Shown here in pieces: positions 50,366-59,111 of a stretch of DNA of 64,000 bases. Origin of the DNA: Streptomyces scabiei 87.22 (lineage in GTDB: Bacteria > Actinomycetota > Actinomycetes > Streptomycetales > Streptomycetaceae). Numbering within the stretch: the stretch's first letter is position 1; every line of letters begins with the position of its first letter. The notes beneath the pieces are model-generated. The model was not told the origin of the DNA and did no database searches. It worked only from the letters and a program-made list of their open reading frames with translations. The position numbers and the translations under genes are program-made. Location: contig NC_013929.1 in the NCBI RefSeq assembly GCF_000091305.1, positions 4,278,001 to 4,342,000 on the forward strand, written 5' to 3'.

Positions 50366-51379
50366 ATGACACGGCGGAACGCGGAAGGGGCGGGCGGGGC
50401 GGGGAGTTCGGCCCTGTTCGGCGAGGTGCTGCGGCACTACCGCGAGGCGGCCCTGCTGACGCAGGAGGCACTGGCGAGAGAGGTCCCGTGCGACCGTTCG
50501 CAGGTGGCGAAGGTCGAGGCGGGCACGCGGGTACCGAGCGAGCAGTTGGCGAAGCGGTGCGATGAGGTGCTGGACTCGGGTGGGGTGTTGGCCCGTATCT
50601 GGGCCAAGGTGGACTGGTATCCGGCCGTCCAGCATCCGGATTGGTTCGAGCGCCGGGTGGAGATGGACTCGGTGGCTGTCGGGCTGCGGGCGTACCAAGA
50701 GCAGCTCATCCCGGGCCTGTTGCAGACGCCGGCCTACGCACACGCACTGTTCTCCCAGGTCGTGACCGGCGACGAGGCGGACGAGCGTGTCCGGGCCAGG
50801 ATGAGCCGCCAGCCATGCTTCCTGGCCGACGGCGGCCCGCTGTACGTCGCGGTTCTGGACGAGAGCTGCCTGCGCAACGCGGTCGGGAGCCCGGAGGTCA
50901 TGCGTGACCAGTGCGCCCATCTGCTCAGCGTCGGACAGCGGCCCAACATTCGCATCCAGGTGGTTCCGGCGGATCTCTACGGTCTCGTCCGCCCCAAGGT
51001 CTCCATGTCGCTGATCGACCTGGCCGACGAGCGCTGGGTCTACTCGGAGTCGCAGCACAGCGGCCATTTCACCAACGATCCGGCGGCCTACGCCCGCGAC
51101 AGCCAGACCTATGATGTGCTCAGAGCGGACATCCCGTCAGCCCGCGAGTCCGCCGCTCTGATCAGCGACGTGATGGAGGGGTACGAGCGTCATGGACAGG
51201 TACGACCTGAGCACGGCGATCTGGATCAAGAGCAGCCACAGCGGCAACGACGGCGGCGACTGCCTGGAAATGGCGACCTGGATCAAGAGCAGCCACAGCG
51301 GCGACAACGGCGGCGACTGCATCGAAATCGCCCCCGATATCCCCGGCCTCGTCCCCGTCCGCGACAGCAAGAACCCTGA
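50366..51379 (+). CDS. XRE family regulator with DUF5753 domain
   Basis: The protein has an N-terminal XRE helix-turn-helix (FGEVLRHYREAALLTQEALA, then CDRSQVAKVEAGTRVPSEQL) and the DUF5753 domain (YQEQLIPGLLQTPAYAHAL, then PNIRIQVVPADLYG and VYSESQHSGHFTNDP). This is the WhiJ-like build found in many Streptomyces copies with a DUF397 partner. A normal protein would end near residue 280; here the frame stays open and adds about 60 Arg/Gln/Pro-rich residues read out of frame through the DUF397 gene (188-base overlap). The ATG at 50366 has AGGGGGA before it. Confidence 0.85.
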   Translation: MTRRNAEGAGGAGSSALFGEVLRHYREAALLTQEALAREVPCDRSQVAKVEAGTRVPSEQLAKRCDEVLDSGGVLARIWAKVDWYPAVQHPDWFERRVEMDSVAVGLRAYQEQLIPGLLQTPAYAHALFSQVVTGDEADERVRARMSRQPCFLADGGPLYVAVLDESCLRNAVGSPEVMRDQCAHLLSVGQRPNIRIQVVPADLYGLVRPKVSMSLIDLADERWVYSESQHSGHFTNDPAAYARDSQTYDVLRADIPSARESAALISDVMEGYERHGQVRPEHGDLDQEQPQRQRRRRLPGNGDLDQEQPQRRQRRRLHRNRPRYPRPRPRPRQQEP

Positions 51380-51449
51380 CGGCCCGGTCCTGGTCATCAA
51401 CCGATCCGCCTGGCTCTCCTTCATAGGCGCCGTGCGGTCGGGTTCGTAA
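51192..51449 (+). CDS. DUF397 protein with duplicated signature
   Basis: The 85-residue DUF397 protein is the usual partner of XRE/DUF5753 regulators and may oppose or modulate them. The signature WIKSSHSGNDGGDCLEMA occurs twice in tandem (second copy WIKSSHSGDNGGDCIEIA); normal members have it once. The end VPVRDSKNPDGPVLVINRSAW is typical. The start lies inside the XRE frame. Confidence 0.87.
   Translation: MDRYDLSTAIWIKSSHSGNDGGDCLEMATWIKSSHSGDNGGDCIEIAPDIPGLVPVRDSKNPDGPVLVINRSAWLSFIGAVRSGS
51221..51334 (+). repeat. 57-bp tandem duplication inside DUF397 gene
   Basis: Two units of 57 bases (51221-51277 and 51278-51334) both begin CTGGATCAAGAGCAGCCACA and encode 19 residues each. They differ at a few positions. 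The unit is an exact number of codons, so the DUF397 frame is kept. Confidence 0.9.
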
Positions 51450-51522
51450 GCGAACGGGCAGACTTCGCCGTACTCCGAAACAACTGCCCCTCTCTCCACA
51501 GCTGTTGATAACCACAGCAGCT

Positions 51523-53490
51523 ATGACAACGGCAACGGCGACACCGCCGACCCACGCCCTCTCCGGGATACCCACGGCATACGGGCACTCCGAGGAACTC
51601 CCCTTCATCGTGCTGGCGGGAGCCCGGGGCCTCGGCAAGAGCACGGCTCTGCGGGAGCTGCGGGCGGCGTACCGCAGCCGTACTCCCGTCGCACTGATCG
51701 ACGGTGAGGAGACACGGTTCGACCGGCCTCCCCCGGGACGGCCCCCGGAGACCTGGTCGCCCGTGTACGAGGCGCTGTCGGCCGTCGCGGAGCAGCTCGG
51801 TGAGCCCGTGGCCGGGGCGGGGCGGATCTCGTTCCCCCGGCTGGCGTGCGGGCTGCTCGCCGTCGCGGCCGGGGGCTGGGGTGACCGCGGACTGCCGAGG
51901 ATCTGCGCGGAGGCCGAGCGGATCCTGCTGCTGAGCGACACGGGCGGCTGGCTGGCGGGACGGTGGGTGGGGAAGGCCGTGGCACGGCTGGTGTCGTCGC
52001 TGTCGGCGCAGGGGCGGCCGGCGGTGGAGGCGATCATCGAGGCTGCGCTGGAGGCGTTCAGCGAGGGGATGTCGTCCTCGCACCGGCGGCTGCGCCGGGG
52101 CGCGGTCTGGTACCGCGACCACCCGCACGCGGCCGGGAGCCCCAAGCGCGGCCTGGTCCTCCTGTCACGGCACTTCAGGGCGGGCGGCGACGCCCGGACC
52201 CACGCCGAGCACCATCTCGTACGGGCGCTGCTCGCGGACCTGGACGACGCGTACGCGGGGGTCGTGCCACGCCCGCAGCGGGCGGGGCGGCCGGTGATCC
52301 TGCTCGACAACGTGCAGGAGGCGGCGGGACGGAGGCTGCTGGAGTCGGTGCTGCGGGACCGGGCCGACGGAAGGGCCGACCAGGTGGCGTTCTTCGCCGG
52401 ACTGCGGGGGCAGGGCCACCCGGCGCTGCGGCACGCGGCCCGCCGCACCCTGCCGGAGGCGACCGGTTCCGGCGGCTGGACACCGGGCGTCACGCCGTCG
52501 TCCCACGCCCTGTTGATCCCGATGCCCGCGCTCTCCCCCGAGAACACGCTCCATGTCATCGGCGCGGCCTGCGCGGGCGTGCCGGTTCCTCCCCGGCTGC
52601 CGTACGCGACACACCGGCTGACCGGCGGCAGTCCGCTCGGCACGGCGCTGATCGCCGAGTCGGCCCGCCAGAACCTGCCCCGAGGGGTCACCACCCTCAC
52701 CGGGCTGTTGTCCGCCGCCATGGTCGTGCACGACGAGGACGAGGACCACGGCGAACGCCCCACGTACCGGGTCCTGCTCGACCGTCTCCTCCCGAACGAG
52801 CGTCACCTCGACGCGCTGGCCGTTCTCGCCGCCGCCCACGACCGTGACTCCGCGCTCGCCCTCGCCGGGTCCCGGCTCCCGGACGGCTTCGACGAGTCGG
52901 CCGTCCTGGCCCTGGAGGACCGCCTCGCCCGGGAGGGCCACGCCCCGACGCCGGGTCACTTCGTGGGCGACCCCTTCCTGCGGACCCTGCTCCTGCTCGG
53001 GCTGCGCGACCGGGACCCGGACCACAAGCGCAGCCGGTCGGTCCACCGCACCCTGGCCGACCACTACGGTCCGGCCCGCGCGGCCCACCGGGCGCACCAC
53101 GAACTCGCCCTGGGGAACGCGGACCTCGCGGTGGCGCACCTCTGCGACACGTTCCACGGGACGGACCTCCGCACCTGGCTGACGTCCCTGGCCTTCATCG
53201 CGTCGGCCCCGCACGACGACGGCCCGAACGGCGACGGCCCGGACGACCGGGGCGCGGTGGCCCTCGGCCGCCCGGACCCGGCCCTGCACGCGCGCGTGCG
53301 CCGCGTGCTGCACGCGGTGTGGCAGCTGACGGATCCCCTCGTCCTGCCGGACCCGGAGGTCGCCGAACGCCTGGGCCGAGAGCTGGAACAGCTATCCGCC
53401 GGCCGACCGGCCGCGGACGTCCTCCTGCGGCGGGCGTCGAGGGACTGGCCGGACGACGCGCTCGCGGGCCGCCCCCTGCGCGTGGGGTGA
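51523..53490 (+). CDS. P-loop ATPase, AAA/STAND-like, function unknown
   Basis: The 655-residue protein has a Walker A (IVLAGARGLGKSTALREL, about residues 30-47), a Walker B-like PVILLDNVQE (about 263-272), and a helical C-terminal half with LPNERHLDALAVLAAAHDRD and HRTLADHYGPARAAHRAHHEL (parts given). This order is that of STAND-type or large AAA ATPases with helical arrays. No effector or amyloid motif was found at either end. The ATG at 51523 has no good ribosome site. It is downstream of the XRE/DUF397 pair, probably in one transcript. Confidence 0.7.
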   Translation: MTTATATPPTHALSGIPTAYGHSEELPFIVLAGARGLGKSTALRELRAAYRSRTPVALIDGEETRFDRPPPGRPPETWSPVYEALSAVAEQLGEPVAGAGRISFPRLACGLLAVAAGGWGDRGLPRICAEAERILLLSDTGGWLAGRWVGKAVARLVSSLSAQGRPAVEAIIEAALEAFSEGMSSSHRRLRRGAVWYRDHPHAAGSPKRGLVLLSRHFRAGGDARTHAEHHLVRALLADLDDAYAGVVPRPQRAGRPVILLDNVQEAAGRRLLESVLRDRADGRADQVAFFAGLRGQGHPALRHAARRTLPEATGSGGWTPGVTPSSHALLIPMPALSPENTLHVIGAACAGVPVPPRLPYATHRLTGGSPLGTALIAESARQNLPRGVTTLTGLLSAAMVVHDEDEDHGERPTYRVLLDRLLPNERHLDALAVLAAAHDRDSALALAGSRLPDGFDESAVLALEDRLAREGHAPTPGHFVGDPFLRTLLLLGLRDRDPDHKRSRSVHRTLADHYGPARAAHRAHHELALGNADLAVAHLCDTFHGTDLRTWLTSLAFIASAPHDDGPNGDGPDDRGAVALGRPDPALHARVRRVLHAVWQLTDPLVLPDPEVAERLGRELEQLSAGRPAADVLLRRASRDWPDDALAGRPLRVG

Positions 53491-53508
53491 CCCGCGATCC
53501 AGCCCGAA

Positions 53509-53538
53509 GGGGCGGACCTCGCCAGGAGGTTCCGCCCC
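53509..53538. terminator. Bidirectional hairpin between convergent genes
   Basis: GGGGCGGACCTC (53509-53520) pairs with GAGGTTCCGCCCC (53526-53538) with one bulged base and a 5-base loop. It lies between the ends of the ATPase and hydrolase genes. Confidence 0.75.
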
Positions 53539-53549
53539 GCCTTCACGGC

Positions 53550-55208
53550 TCAGAAACGGTCCGGGGCGCGCTCCGGAAGCGGAGAACCGGGGAGCATGTC
53601 CCGCTGCCGGTTCTTCCGGGCCTCCTCGTTCGAGCCGGTCGTCGCCTCGCAGGTCACGTCCTTCGCCGGGAGCTTCCCGGTGAGGAGGTAGCCGTTGACC
53701 GCGCCGTCCGAGCAGGCGTTGCCGCTCGGATAGACGCCGTGGCCCTCGCCGCCGTGCACGGTGACCATCTTCGAGCCCTTCAGGTCGGCGTGCAGGGCCT
53801 GACCGCTGGGCAGCGGGGTCTGCGAGTCCCACTCGTTCTGGACGACCAGGGAGCCCACCTTGTTGTTCACCTTGGTCGCCCGTTCCGCGGACTTGTCCCA
53901 GAACGCACAGGGTTTGATGCTGGACGCGAAGTCACCGAAGAGGGGGTAGCGGCGCTTGTCCGCGATGGCGTCCCGTCGGTAGCTCTCGGGATCGCGGGAC
54001 CACGCGGCCGAGTTGTCGCCGCACACCACGGCCCAGAAGCTCGCCATCCCGTTGTCGGACGGCACCTTGGCGGCGGCGACGGCACCGGCCGTCCGGGACC
54101 TCTCGGAGCCGGCGAACACCGCGAGCTTCCTCGCGGAGGCGGGCTGGCCGGCCGCGGCCTTCTTCAGCTCCATCATGATGTCGGAGGCGAACTCCGGGCT
54201 GAAGACCGCCCCGCGCATACCGCTGCGGATGTCGTCACCGGTGACCGCCTGCCCGTCCACCTCGATGGGCTTCTCACCGGCCTGCGCGACCAGGTCCCAG
54301 AAGGTCCGGTCGACCTTCTTCGGGGTGTCACCGAGGCCGTAGGTCGCCGAACGTGCGGCGGCCCACTCGGTCCACCGGTCGAACGCGGGCTCGGCGCCCT
54401 CCGCCCACCACTGGATCATCCCCCGCCAGGCGCGCGCCGGTTCGACCGCGCTGTCCAGCACGAACCGGTCGGCCCGGCCCGGGAAGAGCTGGGTGTAGAC
54501 GGCGCCGAGGTAGGTGCCGTACGAGTAGCCCAGGTACGAGATCTTCTTCTCACCGAGGATCGCCCGGATCAGATCCATGTCACGGGCGGTGTTGCGCGTG
54601 GTGATGTGCCGGAGGGTGGCGCCCGCCTTCTTCTCGCACTTGTCCGCGACGGTGCGGGCCCAGGCGACGTCCTTGGCGAACGTCTTCTTCTTGTAGGGCC
54701 GCAGCCAGTCCTCCTCCTTCGGCTTCAGACCGCAGGAGACCGGGCTGCTCCGCCCCACACCGCGCGGGTCGAAGCCGATGAGGTCGTACTTGCGCTGGGC
54801 GGCCTTGGGCAGGATCTCCTGGACCCCCAGCGGCATGAAGAGCCCCGAGCCCCCGGGGCCGCCGGGGTTGGAGAACAGGACACCGTGGCGCTTGTCGGGC
54901 GCGGTGCTCCTCAGCCGGGATATGGCCAGGTCGATCCGCTTGCCGCCGGGGGCCCGGTAGTCCAGCGGGACCTTGATGGTGGCGCACTTGAACTTCGCGG
55001 GAGCGTCGGCGTCGCACCGCTTCCACTTCGGCTTCTGCTTCACGTACGGGTCCAGCGCGCCCGCGGCGGTCGACGCGGAGGCGGTCGACAGAGACGTGGC
55101 CGCCGGGAAGGCCGCCGGAGCGGCGGTTGCCGTGGAGGTGGCGAGTGCGGGGACCAACGTAGCCGTGACGCTCACGGCTAACAGGGGCATGAGACGTCTT
55201 CTGCGCAC
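53550..55208 (-). CDS. Secreted alpha/beta hydrolase, tripeptidyl aminopeptidase family
   Basis: The 552-residue exported enzyme begins with a Sec signal (VRRRRLMPLLAVSVTATLVP, cut near ATAAPA). The hydrolase fold has HGVLFSNPGGPGGSG as oxyanion region, the nucleophile elbow GYSYGTYLG, and VTVHGGEGHGVYPSGNACSD with the catalytic His near the end. This is the order in Streptomyces tripeptidyl aminopeptidases (Tap/SlpD/SlpE-like). The GTG at 55208 has GGAAGGAT before; a GTG at 55229 would add seven residues. A role in extracellular peptide use is likely. Confidence 0.9.
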   Translation of the reverse strand: MRRRRLMPLLAVSVTATLVPALATSTATAAPAAFPAATSLSTASASTAAGALDPYVKQKPKWKRCDADAPAKFKCATIKVPLDYRAPGGKRIDLAISRLRSTAPDKRHGVLFSNPGGPGGSGLFMPLGVQEILPKAAQRKYDLIGFDPRGVGRSSPVSCGLKPKEEDWLRPYKKKTFAKDVAWARTVADKCEKKAGATLRHITTRNTARDMDLIRAILGEKKISYLGYSYGTYLGAVYTQLFPGRADRFVLDSAVEPARAWRGMIQWWAEGAEPAFDRWTEWAAARSATYGLGDTPKKVDRTFWDLVAQAGEKPIEVDGQAVTGDDIRSGMRGAVFSPEFASDIMMELKKAAAGQPASARKLAVFAGSERSRTAGAVAAAKVPSDNGMASFWAVVCGDNSAAWSRDPESYRRDAIADKRRYPLFGDFASSIKPCAFWDKSAERATKVNNKVGSLVVQNEWDSQTPLPSGQALHADLKGSKMVTVHGGEGHGVYPSGNACSDGAVNGYLLTGKLPAKDVTCEATTGSNEEARKNRQRDMLPGSPLPERAPDRF

Positions 55209-55361
55209 GAATTCGATCCTTCCGGTCACACGTTCGGACAGGAAAGATCATTCAAGAAAGAGCCACCCCTGTGGATCCCCCACCGGGCCGCCCTTCCCTC
55301 CCCCCTGGGAAGGAGACGACCGCGGTGGGTGATACCGGAGTTGTAGAGAAAACGGACCGGA

Positions 55362-55381
55362 CGGCGTAGGCCGCGACGCCG
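55362..55381 (-). terminator. Possible terminator after the cytochrome c biogenesis operon
   Basis: On the minus strand CGGCGT pairs with ACGCCG over an 8-base loop and is followed by TCCGGTCCGTTTTCTC. It lies about 35 bases past the ccsB stop. The rest of the gap to 55208 shows no gene. Confidence 0.5.
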
Positions 55382-55415
55382 CCGACGGTTCCGCTTCCTA
55401 GACCCGAGGAGGCGG

Positions 55416-56543
55416 TCAGGCCCCCACGGACCGGAGCGCCGCCAGGCCCACGTCCGCGTAGGAGTGCTTGCCGCTGACGAAGATGTTGACGCCGTAGTAG
55501 TTGAACAGCCAGCAGGCGAAGGCGACGATCGCGATGTACGCGGCCTTGCGGCCCTTCCAGCCGGCCGTGGCCCGGGCGTGCAGGTAGCAGGCGTAGGCGA
55601 CCCAGGTGATGAACGACCAGGTCTCCTTGGGGTCCCAGCCCCAGTAGCGGCCCCACGCGTCGCCCGCCCAGATGGCGCCCGCGATGATCGTGAACGTCCA
55701 CAGCGGGAAGACGGCCGCGTTGACGCGGTACGAGAACTTGTCGAGGGAGGCCGAGGCGGGCAGCCGCTCCATGACGGAGGTCGCGAACCGGCCGGGCCGT
55801 CCGCCGGCCGCGAGCTTGCTCTCGTAGGAGTCCTTGAACAGGTACAGGATCGTGCCGACCGCGCCCACGTAGAAGACCGCGCCGCAGAAGATCGCGGTGG
55901 AGACGTGGATGTAGAGCCAGTACGAGTGCAGGGCGGGAACCAACTGGTCACTGGCGGTGTACAAGACAGTGACGGCGAGACCGAGATCGAGGAGGACCGT
56001 CGTGATCAGCGGAAGCCCGAGCCAGCGGACGTTCTTCTTCAGCACGAGCAGCGCGAGGTACACCCCGACGGCCACGGTGGAGAAGGTGATGTTGAACTCG
56101 TACATGTTGCCCCACGGCGCCCGCTGCACCGAGAGGGCCCGGGTGAGCACCCCGCCGAATTCGACGAGGAAGGCCAGCACGGTGAGGGACACGGCGATAC
56201 GGCCGTAGAGGTCGCCCTGCTCGTCCCCGCCGTGCGCGCCGGGCCCGTCCGGCACGTCCCGGGCACCGGCGGCGGCCCGCACGACCACCTTCGGCCGCTC
56301 CAGGACGCTGGTCCCGCCTGCGGACTGCACCGTCACCGCAGGCGCGTCGGCCTTCTTGGCGTCCTTGGCGTCCTTGGTGCCGGCGGTCAGCGCGGCGGCC
56401 GTACGGCCGACCTTGCTCCGGCTCCCGAAGAGCCACTCGGCGATGTAGGCGAAGAAGGCGAGGGTGTAGACGGCCATCGCGGAGTAGATCAGCGTGTTGC
56501 TGATGTTCGCGAGGTTTTCGTTGGTGGCGGCGGCGAGAGTCAC
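55416..56543 (-). CDS. ccsB: Cytochrome c biogenesis protein CcsB (ResC/CcsA-type haem lyase)
   Basis: This is the membrane haem handler of System II cytochrome c maturation. The 375-residue protein has eight or so spans and the haem-binding WWD-type loop WGRYWGWDPKETWSFITW with flanking His residues, plus MYEFNITFSTVA in the earlier part. A linker with Ala/Lys/Asp (TAGTKDAKDAKKADAPAV) follows the second half of span one. The GTG at 56543 overlaps the resB stop by four bases. Confidence 0.93.
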   Translation of the reverse strand: MTLAAATNENLANISNTLIYSAMAVYTLAFFAYIAEWLFGSRSKVGRTAAALTAGTKDAKDAKKADAPAVTVQSAGGTSVLERPKVVVRAAAGARDVPDGPGAHGGDEQGDLYGRIAVSLTVLAFLVEFGGVLTRALSVQRAPWGNMYEFNITFSTVAVGVYLALLVLKKNVRWLGLPLITTVLLDLGLAVTVLYTASDQLVPALHSYWLYIHVSTAIFCGAVFYVGAVGTILYLFKDSYESKLAAGGRPGRFATSVMERLPASASLDKFSYRVNAAVFPLWTFTIIAGAIWAGDAWGRYWGWDPKETWSFITWVAYACYLHARATAGWKGRKAAYIAIVAFACWLFNYYGVNIFVSGKHSYADVGLAALRSVGA

Positions 56544-58297
56544 TGCTGCTCAGCCCCTTCGGACGGTACGGCTGGAGGTTGGGGGGTGGTGTGGTGCTCG
56601 GGACCGGTCGCGGCGTCGGGCCCGGTCTCGGCGGCGGTGGGAGCCTTGTCGTGCACGGCGGCCGCCAGGTCGCCCAGCTCCTCCGGCACCTTCGCCGACT
56701 CGCTGCGGCCGAGCCCGGCCATCTCGACGACGGTGACCCCGTCGGGGCCGGCCACCGCGCGCACCCACACCCGTCGGCGCTGGATGAACAGCGATCCGGC
56801 GAGACCGAGAATGGCGGTGATCGCGCCGCCGAGGGCCCAGCCGCTGCCGGGCTGCTGGGTGATCTGGAAGCCGGCCCACTCCTTGACCCCGTCGAAGGTG
56901 ATCGTGCCCGCGCCGTTCGGCAGCGTCATGGACTCGCCGATCTTCAGGTTCTCCCGCACCTGGGCGCCCTTGGAGTCCTTGAACCCCTTCAGCTTCGACT
57001 TGTCGAGCTGGTACACGCTCTGCGGGATGCCCCCGTCGACCCGGAGGTCACCGTGGTACGGCTCCAGGTTGAGCACGGGGTTCAGCAGCGCGGGGTACTG
57101 CGAGACCACGGCGGTGTTCTTGCCGCCGTACGTCGGGAGGAAGAAGGCCTGGATACCGAGCTGGTCCCACTTGCCCGCGGCGTCGGTGTAACCGTCCATG
57201 ACCTTGATCGCACCGGTGGAGGTGACATTGGAGTCCAGCGGCAGCAGCGGCGCGGCGTCCTGGAAGACGACCTTGCCCCGCCCGTCCTTGATGGTGAGGA
57301 CGGGGGCGTATCCGTGGCTGACGAGGTAGACCTTCGAGTCGCCGATCTCCAGCGGCTTGTTGACCTCGATCCTGGTCGACCGCTGCTTGCCGTCGGCGCC
57401 GACCGCGTAGTCGACGGCGGCCTCGAAGACGCGCGGCGTGCCCTTGTTGGGGCCGCTCGTCTCGTATGTGGCCCGGAAGCTCTTGAGGTCGAAGCTGAAC
57501 GGGTTGAGGTCGTCGGCGGTGAAGAGATTGCCGGACTTGAAGTCGTCGTACAGGGGGAGGACGTTGGAGAAGCCGTCACCCTCGACGATCAGCTTGTTGC
57601 CCTCGGACCGGTAGAGCTGGCCCCAGGCGAAGGCGACGAGCATCACGATCAGGGCGATGTGGAAGGCGAGGTTGCCCGCCTCGCGCAGATACCCCTTCTC
57701 GGCGGCGACGGCGTCCCCGGCGACATGGGCGCGGAACCGGCGCTTCTTCAGCGCCTGCAGCGCGGCCTCCCGCACCTGCTCCGGCGTGGCCTGCGTGCGC
57801 CAGGTCGCGTAGGCGGGCAACCGGGTCAGGCGCCGGGGCGCCCCCGGCGGACGGCCGCGGAGCTGGCCGACGAACTGCCCGGTGCGGGGCACGATGCAGC
57901 CGATGAGCGAGACGAAGAGAAGGATGTAGATCGCCGAGAACCACACCGAGCTGTAGACGTGGAACAGCCCGAGCTTCTCGTACAGGGGCCCCAGGGTGTC
58001 GTGCCGCTGCATGAAGTCGGCGACGCGGGACTCGTCCTGGCCCGACTGCGGGATCAGGGAGCCGGGGATGGCCGCGAGCGACAGCATGAACAGCAGCAGC
58101 AGCGCGACCCGCATGGACGTCAGCTGCCGCCAGAACCAGCGGGCCCAGCCGATCACCCCGAGCGAGGGCAGGTGGGGCGCGTCCTCCTCCGGCGCGGTGG
58201 ACAGCTGCGAGCCGGCGGCACCGAGGTCGTTGTCGTCGGGGGTCCCGCTCGCGGGCCGGGCGGCGTTCTCGCGGTTGCCGGAGTCGGTCGTCGTCAT
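56540..58297 (-). CDS. resB: Cytochrome c biogenesis protein ResB
   Basis: ResB (Ccs1) works with CcsB to attach haem to apocytochrome c outside the membrane. The 585-residue protein has an N-terminal disordered acidic stretch, then the family start WFWRQLTSMRVALLLLFMLS and SLAAIPGSLIPQSG. A second and third span region follows (IYILLFVSLIGCIVPRTGQF), then a large outer domain and a final span (LGGAITAILGLAGSLFIQRR). The ATG at 58297 sits within a 20-bp tandem duplication that leaves a second copy of the start 20 bases upstream. Confidence 0.93.
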   Translation of the reverse strand: MTTTDSGNRENAARPASGTPDDNDLGAAGSQLSTAPEEDAPHLPSLGVIGWARWFWRQLTSMRVALLLLFMLSLAAIPGSLIPQSGQDESRVADFMQRHDTLGPLYEKLGLFHVYSSVWFSAIYILLFVSLIGCIVPRTGQFVGQLRGRPPGAPRRLTRLPAYATWRTQATPEQVREAALQALKKRRFRAHVAGDAVAAEKGYLREAGNLAFHIALIVMLVAFAWGQLYRSEGNKLIVEGDGFSNVLPLYDDFKSGNLFTADDLNPFSFDLKSFRATYETSGPNKGTPRVFEAAVDYAVGADGKQRSTRIEVNKPLEIGDSKVYLVSHGYAPVLTIKDGRGKVVFQDAAPLLPLDSNVTSTGAIKVMDGYTDAAGKWDQLGIQAFFLPTYGGKNTAVVSQYPALLNPVLNLEPYHGDLRVDGGIPQSVYQLDKSKLKGFKDSKGAQVRENLKIGESMTLPNGAGTITFDGVKEWAGFQITQQPGSGWALGGAITAILGLAGSLFIQRRRVWVRAVAGPDGVTVVEMAGLGRSESAKVPEELGDLAAAVHDKAPTAAETGPDAATGPEHHTTPQPPAVPSEGAEQQ

Positions 58298-58328
58298 TGG
58301 CTCAGGTCCGTCGTCATTGGCTCAGATC
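58289..58328. repeat. 20-bp tandem duplication at the ccdA/resB junction
   Basis: Two 20-base units (58289-58308 and 58309-58328), each beginning CGTCGTCATTGGCTCAG, differ at one base. On the minus strand each holds TGAGCCAATGACGACG, that is, a stop followed by the resB-type start. The upstream copy encodes MTTDLSQ with its stop overlapping the true resB ATG. Confidence 0.9.
58294..58317 (-). other. Seven-codon leader frame before resB
   Basis: ATG ACG ACG GAC CTG AGC CAA TGA runs from 58317 to 58294; its TGA overlaps the resB ATG (ATGA). It arises from the tandem duplication. It could be translated after ccdA and pass ribosomes to resB, but it may have no role. Confidence 0.45.
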
Positions 58329-59110
58329 CCAGGGGTGAAACCGGCGGACCAGACCTGCATCTCCTGAATGATGCGGTCCCAGGCGCCGGTCAGCATGAGC
58401 AGTCCGATCGTGATCATCATGCCGCCGCCGATGCGCAGCACCCACACGTAGTGCCGCTTGACCCAGGCGAAGGCGCCGAGCGCCTTGCGGAAGGCCACCG
58501 CGGCGAGCATGAAGGGCAGGCCCAGCCCCAGACAGTACGCCACCATCAGCAGGGCCCCGCGACCGGCGCTGGCCTGTTCGAGGGCGAGGGCGTTGACGGA
58601 GGTGAGGGTGGGTCCGATGCAGGGAACCCAGCCGATGCCGAAGAGCGCGCCGAGTATCGGGGCGCCCACGAGCCCGGTGGCCGGCCTGGTGTGGAAGCGG
58701 AACTCCCGCTGGGTGAACCAGGGCATCAGCCCCATGAAGAAGAGCCCCATGGCGATCATGAGCCCGCCGAGCACCTTGTTCAGGATCTCCTGGTGCTCCA
58801 GCAGGGTCTGGCCGAAGAACCCGAAGAGCGCGCCGCCGGACACGAACACGAAGGTGAAGCCGAGGACGAACAGTCCGGCCCCGGCCACCATCCGGCCCCG
58901 GCGGGCGTCGACCAGGTCGGTGCCGCCGACGCCGGTGACGTACGACAGATAGCCGGGCACGAGCGGCAGGACGCAAGGGGAGAAGAAGGAGACGAGTCCG
59001 CCGAGGACGGCGATCGGCAGGGCCAGCAGCAGGGCGCCGTTGAAGACGGTCTCGTTCATCTCGGTGGCGGTCGTGGTCAGCGCGGCGGCCGTGACGGACA
59101 TTCCGGGCAC
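58322..59110 (-). CDS. ccdA: Cytochrome c biogenesis protein CcdA
   Basis: CcdA carries reducing power across the membrane to the thioredoxin-like ResA. The 262-residue protein has six spans and the two redox cysteines in SFFSPCVLPLVPGY and GIGWVPCIGPTL. The GTG at 59110 follows the tlpA stop by one base; a later ATG (MSVTAAAL) is possible. It is the second gene of the tlpA-ccdA-resB-ccsB operon. Confidence 0.93.
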   Translation of the reverse strand: MPGMSVTAAALTTTATEMNETVFNGALLLALPIAVLGGLVSFFSPCVLPLVPGYLSYVTGVGGTDLVDARRGRMVAGAGLFVLGFTFVFVSGGALFGFFGQTLLEHQEILNKVLGGLMIAMGLFFMGLMPWFTQREFRFHTRPATGLVGAPILGALFGIGWVPCIGPTLTSVNALALEQASAGRGALLMVAYCLGLGLPFMLAAVAFRKALGAFAWVKRHYVWVLRIGGGMMITIGLLMLTGAWDRIIQEMQVWSAGFTPGI

Positions 59111-59111
59111 G

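Noticed and set aside
51523..53490. NLR-like ATPase carrying its own amyloid motif
   Set aside because: Neither the N- nor the C-terminus shows a VQVG-type or other repeat-like motif; only the P-loop core and helical tail are seen.
39211..53490. Integrated mobile element carrying the gas vesicle and RHIM genes
   Set aside because: No integrase, transposase, attachment-site repeats or tRNA gene was found at either side; it looks like an accessory region without a visible vehicle.
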